A stretch of DNA of 46,399 nt, from the NCBI RefSeq assembly GCF_026319305.1, contig NZ_JAPDMV010000025.1, forward strand, positions 1 to 46,399. The letters run 5' to 3'. A program made the translations under genes and the position numbers. Positions within the stretch are counted from its first letter, which is position 1, and the number at the start of each line of letters is the position of its first letter. Positions 16,147 to 24,702 of the stretch are shown one piece after another. The notes below the pieces were generated by a model, which was given only the letters and a program-made list of their open reading frames with translations, did not search any database and was not told the DNA's origin. Origin of the DNA: Methylophaga sp. OBS4. Lineage in GTDB: Bacteria > Pseudomonadota > Gammaproteobacteria > Nitrosococcales > Methylophagaceae.

Positions 16147-16321
16147 CGGCTTTACCTTTCGATTATTGCTTCATTTAAAAAGAAGTAAGTGGCTGAATAT
16201 AAAGATAAAAGAAATTTGCCATTTTTCGATATGCCCGAGGTATAGATTTCGCATTCATTCTAGGAAACTTTGTTTATTGTAAGGCAATTTTTGTTCCAGC
16301 CATCTGGATTTAAAGCATTTT
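16147..16321. promoter_or_regulatory. Divergent eutR-eutBC control region
   Basis: This 175-base A+T-rich gap must contain both promoters and the presumed EutR site. TTGCCA (from ~16217) with TATAGA about 19 bases later is a weak sigma-70-like candidate for the lyase gene, as expected for an activator-dependent promoter. No cobalamin-riboswitch features were recognised. The lyase ATG at 16322 lacks a clear Shine-Dalgarno sequence. Confidence 0.45.
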
Positions 16322-18646
16322 ATGTCACAGACTTATCGATACTTCTTGGGAAGCAGAACCTATCAGTTTGCGGATTTAGCAGAACTGATGGCTAAGGCTA
16401 GTCCGTCTCGTTCGGGAGATCGCTTGGCAGGTGTGATAGCTGAAAGTGCTGAAGAGCGGGCTGTAGCACAAATGCTGTTGGCTGAAACCCCACTGAAAGT
16501 CTTCCTTAATGAAGCTTTAGTGCCTTATGAACAGGATGAAGTGACTCGGCTGATTATTGATGACCATGATGCTGCTGCCTTTGAAAGGATTTCCCATCTG
16601 ACAGTAGGTGATTTTCGTAACTGGTTGCTTTCTGATGAGACGACGACAGAGATCCTGACCCAGGTATGCTCAGGTATTACCCCGGAAATGGCTGCCGCTG
16701 TCAGCAAAATCATGCGTAATCAGGATTTGATTCTGGTCGCGCAGAAGTGTCGAGTGGTCACGGCTTTTAGAAACACGATTGGTTTACCGAAAAGATTGTC
16801 TACGAGGCTACAGCCCAATCACCCCACCGATGATGTGAATGGCATTGCCGCCAGTATTTTTGATGGTTTGCTGTATGGCTCGGGTGATGCGGTGATTGGC
16901 ATTAATCCGGCCACAGATAATGTCACGCAGGCGACACGCCTGATGTCGTTAATGGATGAAGTGATTTCACTTTATGAGATTCCGACACAGTCCTGCGTGC
17001 TGACCCATGTCACCAATACCTTGGAGTGTATCGAAAACGGTGCACCGGTGGATTTGGTATTTCAATCCATAGGCGGTACAGAAAAAACCAACAGCAGTTT
17101 TGGTTTTAATCTCGCCATACTAGCAGAGGCGCAACAGGCCGCGCTGGCATTAAAACGCGGCACCGTGGGCCAGAATGTCATGTATTTCGAAACCGGGCAG
17201 GGCAGTGCGCTTTCTGCTAATGCCCATCATGGCCTGGATCAACAAACCTGCGAGGCCCGAGCCTATGCCGTGGCCAGAAAATTTAATCCGCTGTTGGTGA
17301 ATACCGTGGTGGGATTTATTGGCCCGGAATATTTGTTTGATGGCAAAGAAATTATCCGCGCCGGCCTGGAAGATCACTTCTGCGGCAAATTACTCGGCCT
17401 GCCAATGGGCTGTGATGTCTGTTATACCAACCATGCTGAAGCCGATCAGAATGATATGGATAATCTGCTGACCTTGCTGGGTACCGCCGGTTGCTCCTTT
17501 GTGATGGGGATTCCCGGTTCTGACGACATTATGCTGAACTATCAGACCACTTCTTTTCATGATGCCCTTTATGCCCGTCGTGTGCTGGGATTGGGGGCCG
17601 CCCCGGAATTTGAAACCTGGCTGGAAAAGATGCAGATCATGAGTAATGCGGCTGGGGTCCGGCTGAATGCTCAACTGCCACCGGCATTTGCTGCCAGGGT
17701 GACTGTTTTACCTGACAGGGAAACAGCAGGGAAGCACATAGTTAAACCCGTTGAGTCCCCTAACCATGAGGCGTATGGCCAGGATTGGCGCGGTGTGATT
17801 GATAATCCCTGGCGTCGTTTGCGTCAGTTTACTGCTGCCCGAATCGGGATTGGCCGGGCAGGTATCAGCACCCCGACACAGGCGTCACTCGACTTTCAGC
17901 TGGCCCATGCCCAGGCGCGTGACGCTGTACATACCGCGATGGACTGGGACAGCCTTAAACAGGCCCTGCTTCAACTCGCTGAGGACTATCCGCTGTTAAA
18001 TTCAGCGCCACCTTTGACACTCCACAGCCAAGCGCCGGATCGGAGGACCTATTTACAGCGTCCGGACCGGGGCAGACAACTGAATGAAGCATCACGGCAG
18101 TTATTAACGCAGTGTCGGTCACAGCAGCCATTTGATTTGGTTTTGGTGGTGGCTGATGGCCTATCAGCGACGGCGATTAAGCAAAATGCGCTGCCGTTCA
18201 TCCGTGAACTGGTCTCGGCACTCAGCCATGAACAGGCGTCTGTTTCCCTGGCACCGATTGCTTTGGTGGAACAGGGCCGTGTCGCCATTGGCGACGATGT
18301 CGGCGAATGTCTTAAGGCCCATGCGGTTTTGGTACTCATTGGAGAACGACCTGGTCTCAGTTCTCCCGACAGTTTGGGGCTGTATCTGAGCTGGGCTCCT
18401 AAAAGAGGCCTGACCGATGACAAACGCAATTGTATTTCCAACGTACGTATAGCCGGCCTTTCTTATTCAGGCGCGGCCAGGAAATGTCTTTATCTGCTGA
18501 GTGAAGCGCGAAGACTGCAGTGTTCAGGCGTAGCTATCAAGGATCGCTCTACTGACAAGATCATTGATAGCCATGCCGTACAAACCAGCTTTTTGCTGGA
18601 CAACAAAACTGACCTACAAGTGGTTTCAACTGAGAAAGAGGACTGA
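16322..18646 (+). CDS. eutBC: Single-chain ethanolamine ammonia-lyase, EutB-EutC fusion
   Basis: A 774-residue fusion of both subunits of the adenosylcobalamin-dependent lyase that turns ethanolamine into acetaldehyde and ammonia. Residues 1-~460 are EutB: the catalytic residues of the E. coli enzyme (R160, Q162, N193, E287, D362) appear at R162 and Q164 (TRLQPNH), N195 (IGINPATD), E290 (YFETGQGSA) and D365 (GCDVCYTNHAE). Residues ~495-745 are EutC, with [58 protein letters not shown] and CISNVR. A linker of ~30 residues joins them with no stop or frameshift. The two subunits are normally separate genes. No EutA reactivase, acetaldehyde dehydrogenase or shell protein lies within the window. 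It diverges from eutR and its stop is 3 bases before amt. Confidence 0.94.
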   Translation: MSQTYRYFLGSRTYQFADLAELMAKASPSRSGDRLAGVIAESAEERAVAQMLLAETPLKVFLNEALVPYEQDEVTRLIIDDHDAAAFERISHLTVGDFRNWLLSDETTTEILTQVCSGITPEMAAAVSKIMRNQDLILVAQKCRVVTAFRNTIGLPKRLSTRLQPNHPTDDVNGIAASIFDGLLYGSGDAVIGINPATDNVTQATRLMSLMDEVISLYEIPTQSCVLTHVTNTLECIENGAPVDLVFQSIGGTEKTNSSFGFNLAILAEAQQAALALKRGTVGQNVMYFETGQGSALSANAHHGLDQQTCEARAYAVARKFNPLLVNTVVGFIGPEYLFDGKEIIRAGLEDHFCGKLLGLPMGCDVCYTNHAEADQNDMDNLLTLLGTAGCSFVMGIPGSDDIMLNYQTTSFHDALYARRVLGLGAAPEFETWLEKMQIMSNAAGVRLNAQLPPAFAARVTVLPDRETAGKHIVKPVESPNHEAYGQDWRGVIDNPWRRLRQFTAARIGIGRAGISTPTQASLDFQLAHAQARDAVHTAMDWDSLKQALLQLAEDYPLLNSAPPLTLHSQAPDRRTYLQRPDRGRQLNEASRQLLTQCRSQQPFDLVLVVADGLSATAIKQNALPFIRELVSALSHEQASVSLAPIALVEQGRVAIGDDVGECLKAHAVLVLIGERPGLSSPDSLGLYLSWAPKRGLTDDKRNCISNVRIAGLSYSGAARKCLYLLSEARRLQCSGVAIKDRSTDKIIDSHAVQTSFLLDNKTDLQVVSTEKED

Positions 18647-18649
18647 AAG

Positions 18650-20020
18650 ATGGAAAAAACGCCTACGCTAGAGTCGCTGCAGGCAACGCTAGATGCGCAG
18701 CAAGCAGTTTTTGAAATGCATCAGGCAATGAATGTTGAGGTGTTCTATTGGTGGTGTACCGCCATTATGATCATGATTCATGCCGGTTTCCTGGCTTATG
18801 AAATGGGGGCATCACGCAGTAAAAATGCGCTGGCCGCAGGGATAAAGAATATTCTTGCAGTGGCGGTGATTATCCCGACCTTCTATCTGTTTGGCTGGTG
18901 GATTTATAATGCATTCCCCGGTGGATTTATTCCGGTGGAGGCGACGGCAGCCTTGCCTTGGTCGGCCAGTATGGGACCGGATGTGCAGGATATGGGAACC
19001 GGTGTCTTCTGGGCGGCATTTGCCCTGTTTGGTGCGACTACAGGATCTATCATGTCTGGCGCGGTCATCGAACGTATCCGTGTCAGCGCGTTTCTGATAT
19101 TGACCGTGATCCTGGGCAGTGCGGTCTGGATTCTGGCCGGTGCCTGGGGTTGGCATCCGGACGGCTGGTTGCTGACTAAACTGGGTTATCACGATGTCGG
19201 TGCATCAGGGGTTGTACATGCTGTGGCCGGCTTCTTTACGCTTGGCGTATTGATAAACCTGGGCGCGCGTAAAGGTAAATTCATCAATGGTGTGGCCCAA
19301 ACGATAGCGCCCCATAATCTGCCGATGACACTGATTGGCCTGATGATGATTATCTTTGGTTTCTTCGGCTTCCTGGGTGGCTGCATTATCTTTAATGGCG
19401 GTGAAACCGGTTGGACAACCATTTACGGCACCCCAACCAATCTCTCTGCTTTTGCCTTCAATACGCTGATGGGCTTTGCCGGCGGTGTGATCGGTTGTTA
19501 TCTGGCGACCCGTGACCCATTCTGGACCATGTCAGGTGGTCTGGTCGGCATCATCTCTGTCGCGGCCGGTCTGGATATCTATGACCCGGCACTGGCTTTT
19601 GTGATTGCCACTTGTATGGGGCTGCTGTCCGTTCATTTTGCTAAATTTCTGGAAAAACGCGGGATTGATGATGCCGTGGGTGCAGTGTCTGTGCACGGCT
19701 TTGCCGGTATCGTCGCTGTCGCGCTGGTTGGCGTATTTGCTAGCGGCACACCTAACGCGGTTGATGGTGCGCCTGCGATAAGCTTCGTCGGCCAGTTAGT
19801 GGGCGCAGCCATAATGGGGCTAGTGGGCTTTATCCCGGGCTATGGTTTGTCACTGCTGCTCAAGAAAGCCAATATTCTGCGTGTACCTGACGCGTGTGAA
19901 GATATCGGCATCGATGAAGTGGAAATTCTTGCCAAGCCTTATCCGGAAGCGAACGGTGTACCCGCTGTGGCTTCAAGTGATGTCCCAAACAAACTGGCTA
20001 ACGAAACAACAGGAGCGTAA
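18650..20020 (+). CDS. amt: Amt-family ammonium transporter
   Basis: A 456-residue Amt/Rh-type channel with about 11 membrane segments. The conserved pore histidines are in SGVVHAVAGF and VSVHGFAGIV, the structural aspartate in GYHDVGASG, and family stretches include FFGFLGGCIIFNGGETGW. The N-terminus carries a ~25-residue amphipathic extension rich in glutamine (LQATLDAQQAVFEMHQAMNV) rather than a signal peptide, and the C-terminus ends in a ~45-residue cytosolic tail. No glnK (PII) gene accompanies it, although amt genes usually have one. Start is 3 bases after the lyase stop with AGAGGA upstream, so it is co-translated with eutBC. It probably recaptures ammonia leaking from ethanolamine cleavage, or takes up external ammonium; transport of ethanolamine itself cannot be excluded. 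Confidence 0.9.
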   Translation: MEKTPTLESLQATLDAQQAVFEMHQAMNVEVFYWWCTAIMIMIHAGFLAYEMGASRSKNALAAGIKNILAVAVIIPTFYLFGWWIYNAFPGGFIPVEATAALPWSASMGPDVQDMGTGVFWAAFALFGATTGSIMSGAVIERIRVSAFLILTVILGSAVWILAGAWGWHPDGWLLTKLGYHDVGASGVVHAVAGFFTLGVLINLGARKGKFINGVAQTIAPHNLPMTLIGLMMIIFGFFGFLGGCIIFNGGETGWTTIYGTPTNLSAFAFNTLMGFAGGVIGCYLATRDPFWTMSGGLVGIISVAAGLDIYDPALAFVIATCMGLLSVHFAKFLEKRGIDDAVGAVSVHGFAGIVAVALVGVFASGTPNAVDGAPAISFVGQLVGAAIMGLVGFIPGYGLSLLLKKANILRVPDACEDIGIDEVEILAKPYPEANGVPAVASSDVPNKLANETTGA

Positions 20021-20022
20021 TC

Positions 20023-20187
20023 ATGGGTAGTTCAATTACAACTTGGGAAAATGTGAGTGCCTATTTTACCTTTGCAGATAATCCTTTTGCACTGGTTGTG
20101 TTTGCACTTGGTGTTGCAGCCATCGTGGCTGGCCTTATTGTCTCAATTATCAAACATGAAAATGAGGCATTTGAACACCACAACTAA
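20023..20187 (+). CDS. 54-residue single-span membrane protein downstream of amt
   Basis: A short gene beginning 2 bases after the amt stop codon with AGGAGCG just upstream (20011-20017). It encodes MGSSITTWENVSAYFTFADN, then a hydrophobic segment (PFALVVFALGVAAIVAGLIV, ~21-40) and a charged tail ending HENEAFEHHN. A terminator follows 46 bases after its stop, so it is the last gene of the eutBC-amt operon. The tight spacing, good ribosome-binding site, clean membrane span and terminator make it a credible gene. It resembles no family I can name; a small partner of the Amt channel, perhaps replacing PII control, is only a suggestion. Confidence 0.8.
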   Translation: MGSSITTWENVSAYFTFADNPFALVVFALGVAAIVAGLIVSIIKHENEAFEHHN

Positions 20188-20232
20188 GATCAGTGAAATC
20201 ATCATTGATGAACTTGGTTAAGAGCTGAGTAG

Positions 20233-20268
20233 AAATAACCCCGGCATGTTTGCCGGGGTTATTTTTTT
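20233..20268 (+). terminator. Rho-independent terminator of the eutBC-amt operon
   Basis: ATAACCCCGGCA (20235-20246) pairs perfectly with TGCCGGGGTTAT (20251-20262) around TGTT; the stem can extend two A-T pairs, and a run of T follows. One of the strongest terminators in the window. Confidence 0.93.
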
Positions 20269-20295
20269 CAGATTAATCATTCTTTGCAGCTTTGA

Positions 20296-20435
20296 ATTTC
20301 GATCGCTGCGGGCCTGAAAAATATCTTCGACCAGGAATACTATGCCCTGACCCCGGACCGGATCAGCCTTATGGTGCCGGGATTGATATTGGTGCGCCGC
20401 GTACAGCTTATATCGAGCTGTCGATGAGATTTTAA
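20296..20435 (+). pseudogene. Frameshifted C-terminal remnant of a TonB-dependent receptor
   Basis: Bases 20296-~20350 read SIAAGLKNIFDQEYYALT, containing the LKNIFDxEY signature of TonB receptor C-termini. After a one-base frame change around 20348-20360 the sequence continues GAGIDIGAPRTAYIELSMRF and stop, the typical GAPRT turn and last strand ending in phenylalanine. Joined, these give the final ~45 residues of a receptor whose other ~650 residues are missing. There is no start codon or ribosome-binding site. It is the second receptor remnant in this window; the first is at 1-262. Confidence 0.85.
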
Positions 20436-20451
20436 GTGGGTTCCCTGATGA

Positions 20452-20478
20452 ATAACGGCGGCCAGTGGCCGCCGTTAT
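20452..20478 (-). terminator. Perfect hairpin beyond the end of argH
   Basis: ATAACGGCGGCC (20452-20463) pairs perfectly with 20467-20478 around AGT. It lies 32 bases past the argH stop codon. No long T-tract follows on either strand, so it may be an imperfect terminator or an mRNA 3'-end stabiliser. Confidence 0.6.
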
Positions 20479-20509
20479 GGTCAGTCATCATGCAGCTATC
20501 AAGTCTGCA

Positions 20510-21892
20510 TTAACGCTGTTGTCGGGCTTTCTTGATTGCAGCCCGGACTTGTTCTGGTGCTGTGCCGCCAAGATGGTTACGGGCTGCTACCGAGCCTTCC
20601 AAGGTCAGTACTTCAAATACATCGTCGCTGATTTGATCGGAGAACTGCTGCAGTTCTTCCAGGCTCATTTCTGACAGATCCTTGTTATGTTTAATGCCGT
20701 AGGCGACTGATAGACCGACCACTTCATGAGCATCACGGAACGGCGTGCCCTTGCGCACCAGGTAATCGGCCAGATCGGTGGCGGTGGCATAACCGCGTAA
20801 AGCGGCCTGACGCATATTGTCTTTTTTCACGGTAATGACCGCCATCATATCGGCATAAACGCGTAATGAGCCGAGCAGGGTGTCAATGGTGTCAAACAGC
20901 GGTTCCTTGTCTTCCTGGTTGTCCTTGTTGTAGGCCAGCGGCTGGTTTTTCATCAAAGTCAGCAGGTTGAACATATTGCCGTAGACGCGGCTGGTCTTGC
21001 CGCGAATCAGTTCGGGCACGTCGGGATTTTTCTTCTGCGGCATGATCGATGAGCCGGTGCAGAAGGCATCGCCGAGATCGACAAAATCGAACTGTGCCGA
21101 CGACCAGATAATCAGCTCTTCGGAGAAACGCGACAGGTGCATCATCAGAATCGCCGCGAAGCTGTTGAACTCGATGGCAAAGTCGCGGTCACTGACCGCA
21201 TCCAGCGAGTTCTGGCAGATCCTGTCAAAACCCAGCAAGTTCGCTGTCATTTCGCGGTCAATCGGGAAAGTTGTGCCCGCCAAAGCGGCAGCGCCCAGCG
21301 GCATGCTGTTAACCCGTTTTGCGCAGTCATCGAGACGTTCGGTATCACGGACCAGCATTTCATACCAGGCCAGCATATGGTGGCCGAAGGTCACCGGCTG
21401 CGCGGTTTGCAGATGGGTAAAACCGGGCATAATGGTGTCGGCTTCGCGTTCGGCGACATCCAGTAACGCTTCCTGCAAGCGGTTAAGCTGCAGGCGAATC
21501 GGCGCAATCATGTCACGCAAATACAAACGCACATCGGTCGCCACCTGATCATTTCGCGAGCGGCCGGTATGCAGTTTTTTACCGACTTCGCCAATCAGCG
21601 CGATCAGCCGCGCTTCGATATTCATGTGCACGTCTTCCTGGGCAATCGACCACTCGAATTCGCCGTTTTCGATTTCCTGCTCGATCTGCTGCAGACCATT
21701 GATAATCTGATCCCGTTCTTTCGTAGTCAGCACCGCGACTTCAGCCAGCATGGTGGCATGGGCGATCGAGCCACGGATATCCTGGCGGAACATGCGCTGA
21801 TCGAATTGCACCGAAGCGGTAAATTCCTCGACAAATTTGTCGGTGGGTTGGGTCAGTCGGGCCGATGAGAGTTTTTTATTGGCTGTTGTCAT
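20510..21892 (-). CDS. argH: Argininosuccinate lyase
   Basis: A 460-residue ArgH, which cleaves argininosuccinate to arginine and fumarate in the last step of arginine synthesis. The fumarase/aspartase-superfamily signature [12 protein letters not shown] is intact, with the catalytic serine in its flexible loop. Other family stretches are [38 protein letters not shown] and [17 protein letters not shown]. The frame extends three codons further to a TTG, but the ATG at 21892 is preferred ([16 protein letters not shown]). It diverges from hemC with about 120 bases between. argC lies at the far right end of the window, so arginine genes are dispersed. Confidence 0.97.
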   Translation of the reverse strand: MTTANKKLSSARLTQPTDKFVEEFTASVQFDQRMFRQDIRGSIAHATMLAEVAVLTTKERDQIINGLQQIEQEIENGEFEWSIAQEDVHMNIEARLIALIGEVGKKLHTGRSRNDQVATDVRLYLRDMIAPIRLQLNRLQEALLDVAEREADTIMPGFTHLQTAQPVTFGHHMLAWYEMLVRDTERLDDCAKRVNSMPLGAAALAGTTFPIDREMTANLLGFDRICQNSLDAVSDRDFAIEFNSFAAILMMHLSRFSEELIIWSSAQFDFVDLGDAFCTGSSIMPQKKNPDVPELIRGKTSRVYGNMFNLLTLMKNQPLAYNKDNQEDKEPLFDTIDTLLGSLRVYADMMAVITVKKDNMRQAALRGYATATDLADYLVRKGTPFRDAHEVVGLSVAYGIKHNKDLSEMSLEELQQFSDQISDDVFEVLTLEGSVAARNHLGGTAPEQVRAAIKKARQQR

Positions 21893-22012
21893 GGTGATCA
21901 ATTCAGGACTATAAATAAGGCGCCATTATAACGCGGTTACTCGAGAGTCAAGGTGTGAAATGCTAGAATCAGATATTGTTTATCGATAAATCAATTTGAA
22001 GTGACCGCATTA

Positions 22013-22942
22013 ATGAGCATTAAAACCGTACGCATCGCCACCCGCAACAGTCCTCTGGCTATCTGGCAGGCTGAATTTATCAAAGCCCAGTTGATGGCTC
22101 TGTACCCCGATCTTGAAGTCGAGCTGATAGGGATGAAAACCCAGGGAGATATCATTCTGGACACGCCTTTGGCGAAAGTGGGCGGCAAAGGGCTGTTCGT
22201 CAAAGAACTTGAGCAGGGCATGCTGGAAGGCCGCGCCGATATTGCGGTACATTCGATGAAAGACGTGCCAGTTGAGTTTCCGGAAGGCTTACATTTGCCG
22301 GTGATCTGCAAGCGTGAAGATCCGCATGATGCGTTTGTCTCCAATCATTATCAAACCATCGATGAACTGCCGCAGGGCGCCCGGGTCGGCACTTCCAGCC
22401 TGCGCCGCGAATGTCAGCTGCGCATGTACCGACCGGATCTGGAAGTATTGCCGCTCAGGGGCAATGTGAATACGCGGCTGCGCAAACTGGATGAAGGTCA
22501 GTTTGATGCCATTATTCTGGCCATGGCCGGTTTGAAACGACTGGGTTTTGATGATCGCATCCGCAGCGCGTTAACCCCGGAGCAAAGCCTGCCGGCTATC
22601 GGCCAGGGCGCGCTGGGTATAGAGACCCGCATTGACGATGAAGACATGAATGCGCTGATAGCGCCGCTGCATTGTCCTGAAACGGCGATTGTATTGGCTG
22701 CGGAACGGGCTCTGAACCGCCGTCTGGCCGGGGGCTGTCAGGTTCCTATTGCCGGTTATGCCATATTGGAAGGCGATCAATTGTGGTTGCGCGGCCTGGT
22801 GGGCCGTCCGGATGGCACTGAAACCCTAACGGCGGAGGTTCGCGGCGATGCCTCCCGCGCTGAGGCACTGGGTATCGAGGTTGCAGAAATCCTGCTTGGT
22901 AAAGGGGCTGACAAGATCCTGGCCGATGTTTATGGTGACTGA
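22013..22942 (+). CDS. hemC: Porphobilinogen deaminase (hydroxymethylbilane synthase)
   Basis: A 309-residue HemC that joins four porphobilinogen units into hydroxymethylbilane on a covalently bound dipyrromethane. Signatures are [17 protein letters not shown] at the start, [35 protein letters not shown] (28 residues, spans 63-90), [32 protein letters not shown] and the cofactor cysteine in [14 protein letters not shown]. Frame is open to a GTG at 22001, but the ATG at 22013 gives the family N-terminus [11 protein letters not shown]. It overlaps hemD by 11 bases, heading hemC-hemD-hemX-hemY, the standard order in gammaproteobacteria. Confidence 0.96.
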   Translation: MSIKTVRIATRNSPLAIWQAEFIKAQLMALYPDLEVELIGMKTQGDIILDTPLAKVGGKGLFVKELEQGMLEGRADIAVHSMKDVPVEFPEGLHLPVICKREDPHDAFVSNHYQTIDELPQGARVGTSSLRRECQLRMYRPDLEVLPLRGNVNTRLRKLDEGQFDAIILAMAGLKRLGFDDRIRSALTPEQSLPAIGQGALGIETRIDDEDMNALIAPLHCPETAIVLAAERALNRRLAGGCQVPIAGYAILEGDQLWLRGLVGRPDGTETLTAEVRGDASRAEALGIEVAEILLGKGADKILADVYGD

Positions 22943-23678
22943 GCAGGTACTGGCCGGGCAGAAAATTCTGATTACCCGGCCGCTTAAACAATCCAAAATC
23001 CTGGCAATCCTGATTGAGAATGCAGGCGGTGAAGCGATTGTTTTGCCTGTTATTGATATTGAAGCGGTGGATCCGGCTTTGTGGAATCAACAGCCGTTAA
23101 ATGTTTATGATTGGCTGATATTTGTCAGTCGTAATGCGGTTGACTGTTTTGTTGCTGGCTGGCAGCACCCTTTGCCTGAGGCCTTGCAACTGGCAGCTGT
23201 CGGTAATGGCACGGCAGCGGCGATGCGTGCCCAGGGGCTTAAGGTCGACCTGCAACCGGCCCGGGCAACTGGCAGTGAAGGTTTGTTAGCGATGGAGGCC
23301 ATGCAGCAGATTGCCAATCAACAGGTACTCATTGTCAGAGGTGTGGGGGGGCGTGAACTGCTCGCTGATACCCTTGCGGCCAGAGGTGCTAGTATTAGCT
23401 ATATGGAAGTGTATCGACGTGCGCTGGCAGCGCCTGATACCTCGGCCCTGGCCACAGCGCTGACAGCGGATAAAGTCATTTGTACCAGCGTCGCAGGGGT
23501 CAATAATCTGTACCAGCTGTTCGGTCCGGATATGGCTATACTGATAAAAAAACCATTGGTGGTGCTGAGTGAGCGCATCAAACAACATGCTTTAGCACTG
23601 GGATTCGAACGGGTGTTTGTGACGGCCGATGCCGACGATAAAGCAATATTACAACGTTTGACAGAAATGGATGGATAG
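22932..23678 (+). CDS. hemD: Uroporphyrinogen-III synthase
   Basis: A 248-residue HemD, which cyclises hydroxymethylbilane with inversion of ring D. This family is poorly conserved, but the opening [32 protein letters not shown], the [17 protein letters not shown] stretch, [20 protein letters not shown] and [16 protein letters not shown] are all recognisable. The ATG at 22932 is chosen because upstream in-frame residues are out-of-frame hemC sequence; an ATG two codons earlier (22926) is possible. It overlaps hemC by 11 bases and is followed directly by hemX. Confidence 0.92.
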   Translation: MVTEQVLAGQKILITRPLKQSKILAILIENAGGEAIVLPVIDIEAVDPALWNQQPLNVYDWLIFVSRNAVDCFVAGWQHPLPEALQLAAVGNGTAAAMRAQGLKVDLQPARATGSEGLLAMEAMQQIANQQVLIVRGVGGRELLADTLAARGASISYMEVYRRALAAPDTSALATALTADKVICTSVAGVNNLYQLFGPDMAILIKKPLVVLSERIKQHALALGFERVFVTADADDKAILQRLTEMDG

Positions 23679-23679
23679 C

Positions 23680-24702
23680 ATGGCAAACAACGGCGAAAAA
23701 CAGCAAATTGACGACAACGTTCAGGATGCTGAAGTTGTCAGTGATGAAGCAAAGCAATACACCACAAACAGGTGGCTCTGGCTGGCCGTTGTTTTACTGC
23801 TGATTTTGTCAGTTTCCAGCAGTGGCTGGTTATACCTGCAGCAACAGCAGTTTCAGCAGCTGCAGCAACAACAGCTGGAACGGCTCAACAGTGATACAGA
23901 TGCTGTGACCCAGGCCCTGCAACAAAATAGACAACAGTTGGGCGAGGTACAGCAACAACAGCAGCAATTGGGCAAACAGCTCAATGAACTGCTGGCGCGC
24001 GAGCAATATTCCAGCACTGATCTGCTCAGGTTATGGGCCTTGCAGGAAATTGAATACCTGCTGAGTATGGCTAATCAACGCGCTTTACTGGCACATGATG
24101 TCGCCGGTGCCCAACAGGCATTGACCTTGGCGGATAAGCAGCTGGAAGCACTGTCTGATTATCGCCTACATCCGCTTCGTGCGCTGATTGCAGAAGAAAG
24201 AATGGCGCTGGATTCGCTGGCGGATATTGATATTGCCGGCATGGCCATACAGCTGCAAACGGCCGCGAATCGAATCGATAGCTTGCGTGTGGTGAAAGGC
24301 CCGGAAGTCAATTCCGCCAAAGCGCCTATCACCCCTGACTCTTCAGCCGACGCCGACTGGCGTCAGGCGTTGAAAGCTGTCTGGCAGCAAATCCGTTCGC
24401 TGGTGGTGATTCGACATGATCAAAACGGCGAAGCTGCAGTATTAGTCCCCGAGCAGCGCTATTTCCTCTATCAGAATCTGAGGTTGCAACTGGAAAGCGC
24501 CCGGCTGGCGTTACTCAATGCGGACGCTGCCAGTTATGAGCATAGTCTGCAAACTGCCGCCGACTGGCTGAAACGCTATTTCACCGGTGATGAACGTGAT
24601 GCGATGCTCAACACGCTGACCCAGTTACAACAACAGAATATAGATATCAACATTCCCGATATCTCAGCTTCGCTGAACTGGCTGGTGGAGTATCAGCAAT
24701 GA
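23680..24702 (+). CDS. hemX: HemX-like membrane protein
   Basis: A 340-residue inner-membrane protein of the HemX family, always found between hemD and hemY; it was once annotated as a uroporphyrinogen methyltransferase but lacks that enzyme's motifs. A single membrane segment (WLWLAVVLLLILSVSSSGWL, ~33-52) is followed by a glutamine-rich coiled coil (~55-110) and a helical periplasmic domain including LLRLWALQEIEYLLSMANQR. Its molecular role in tetrapyrrole synthesis is unsettled. An alternative ATG at 23671 overlaps the hemD stop; GGATGG before 23680 favours the later start. It overlaps hemY by 4 bases. Confidence 0.9.
   Translation: MANNGEKQQIDDNVQDAEVVSDEAKQYTTNRWLWLAVVLLLILSVSSSGWLYLQQQQFQQLQQQQLERLNSDTDAVTQALQQNRQQLGEVQQQQQQLGKQLNELLAREQYSSTDLLRLWALQEIEYLLSMANQRALLAHDVAGAQQALTLADKQLEALSDYRLHPLRALIAEERMALDSLADIDIAGMAIQLQTAANRIDSLRVVKGPEVNSAKAPITPDSSADADWRQALKAVWQQIRSLVVIRHDQNGEAAVLVPEQRYFLYQNLRLQLESARLALLNADAASYEHSLQTAADWLKRYFTGDERDAMLNTLTQLQQQNIDINIPDISASLNWLVEYQQ

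Noticed and set aside
16147..16321. Possible cobalamin riboswitch upstream of the B12-dependent lyase
   Set aside because: No B12-box or the expected conserved stems recognised in the 175-base gap; control by the EutR-like activator explains the layout.
23680..24702. Annotation of hemX as a uroporphyrinogen-III methyltransferase
   Set aside because: The protein is a single-span membrane coiled-coil protein lacking the methyltransferase fold motifs; the label is historical.
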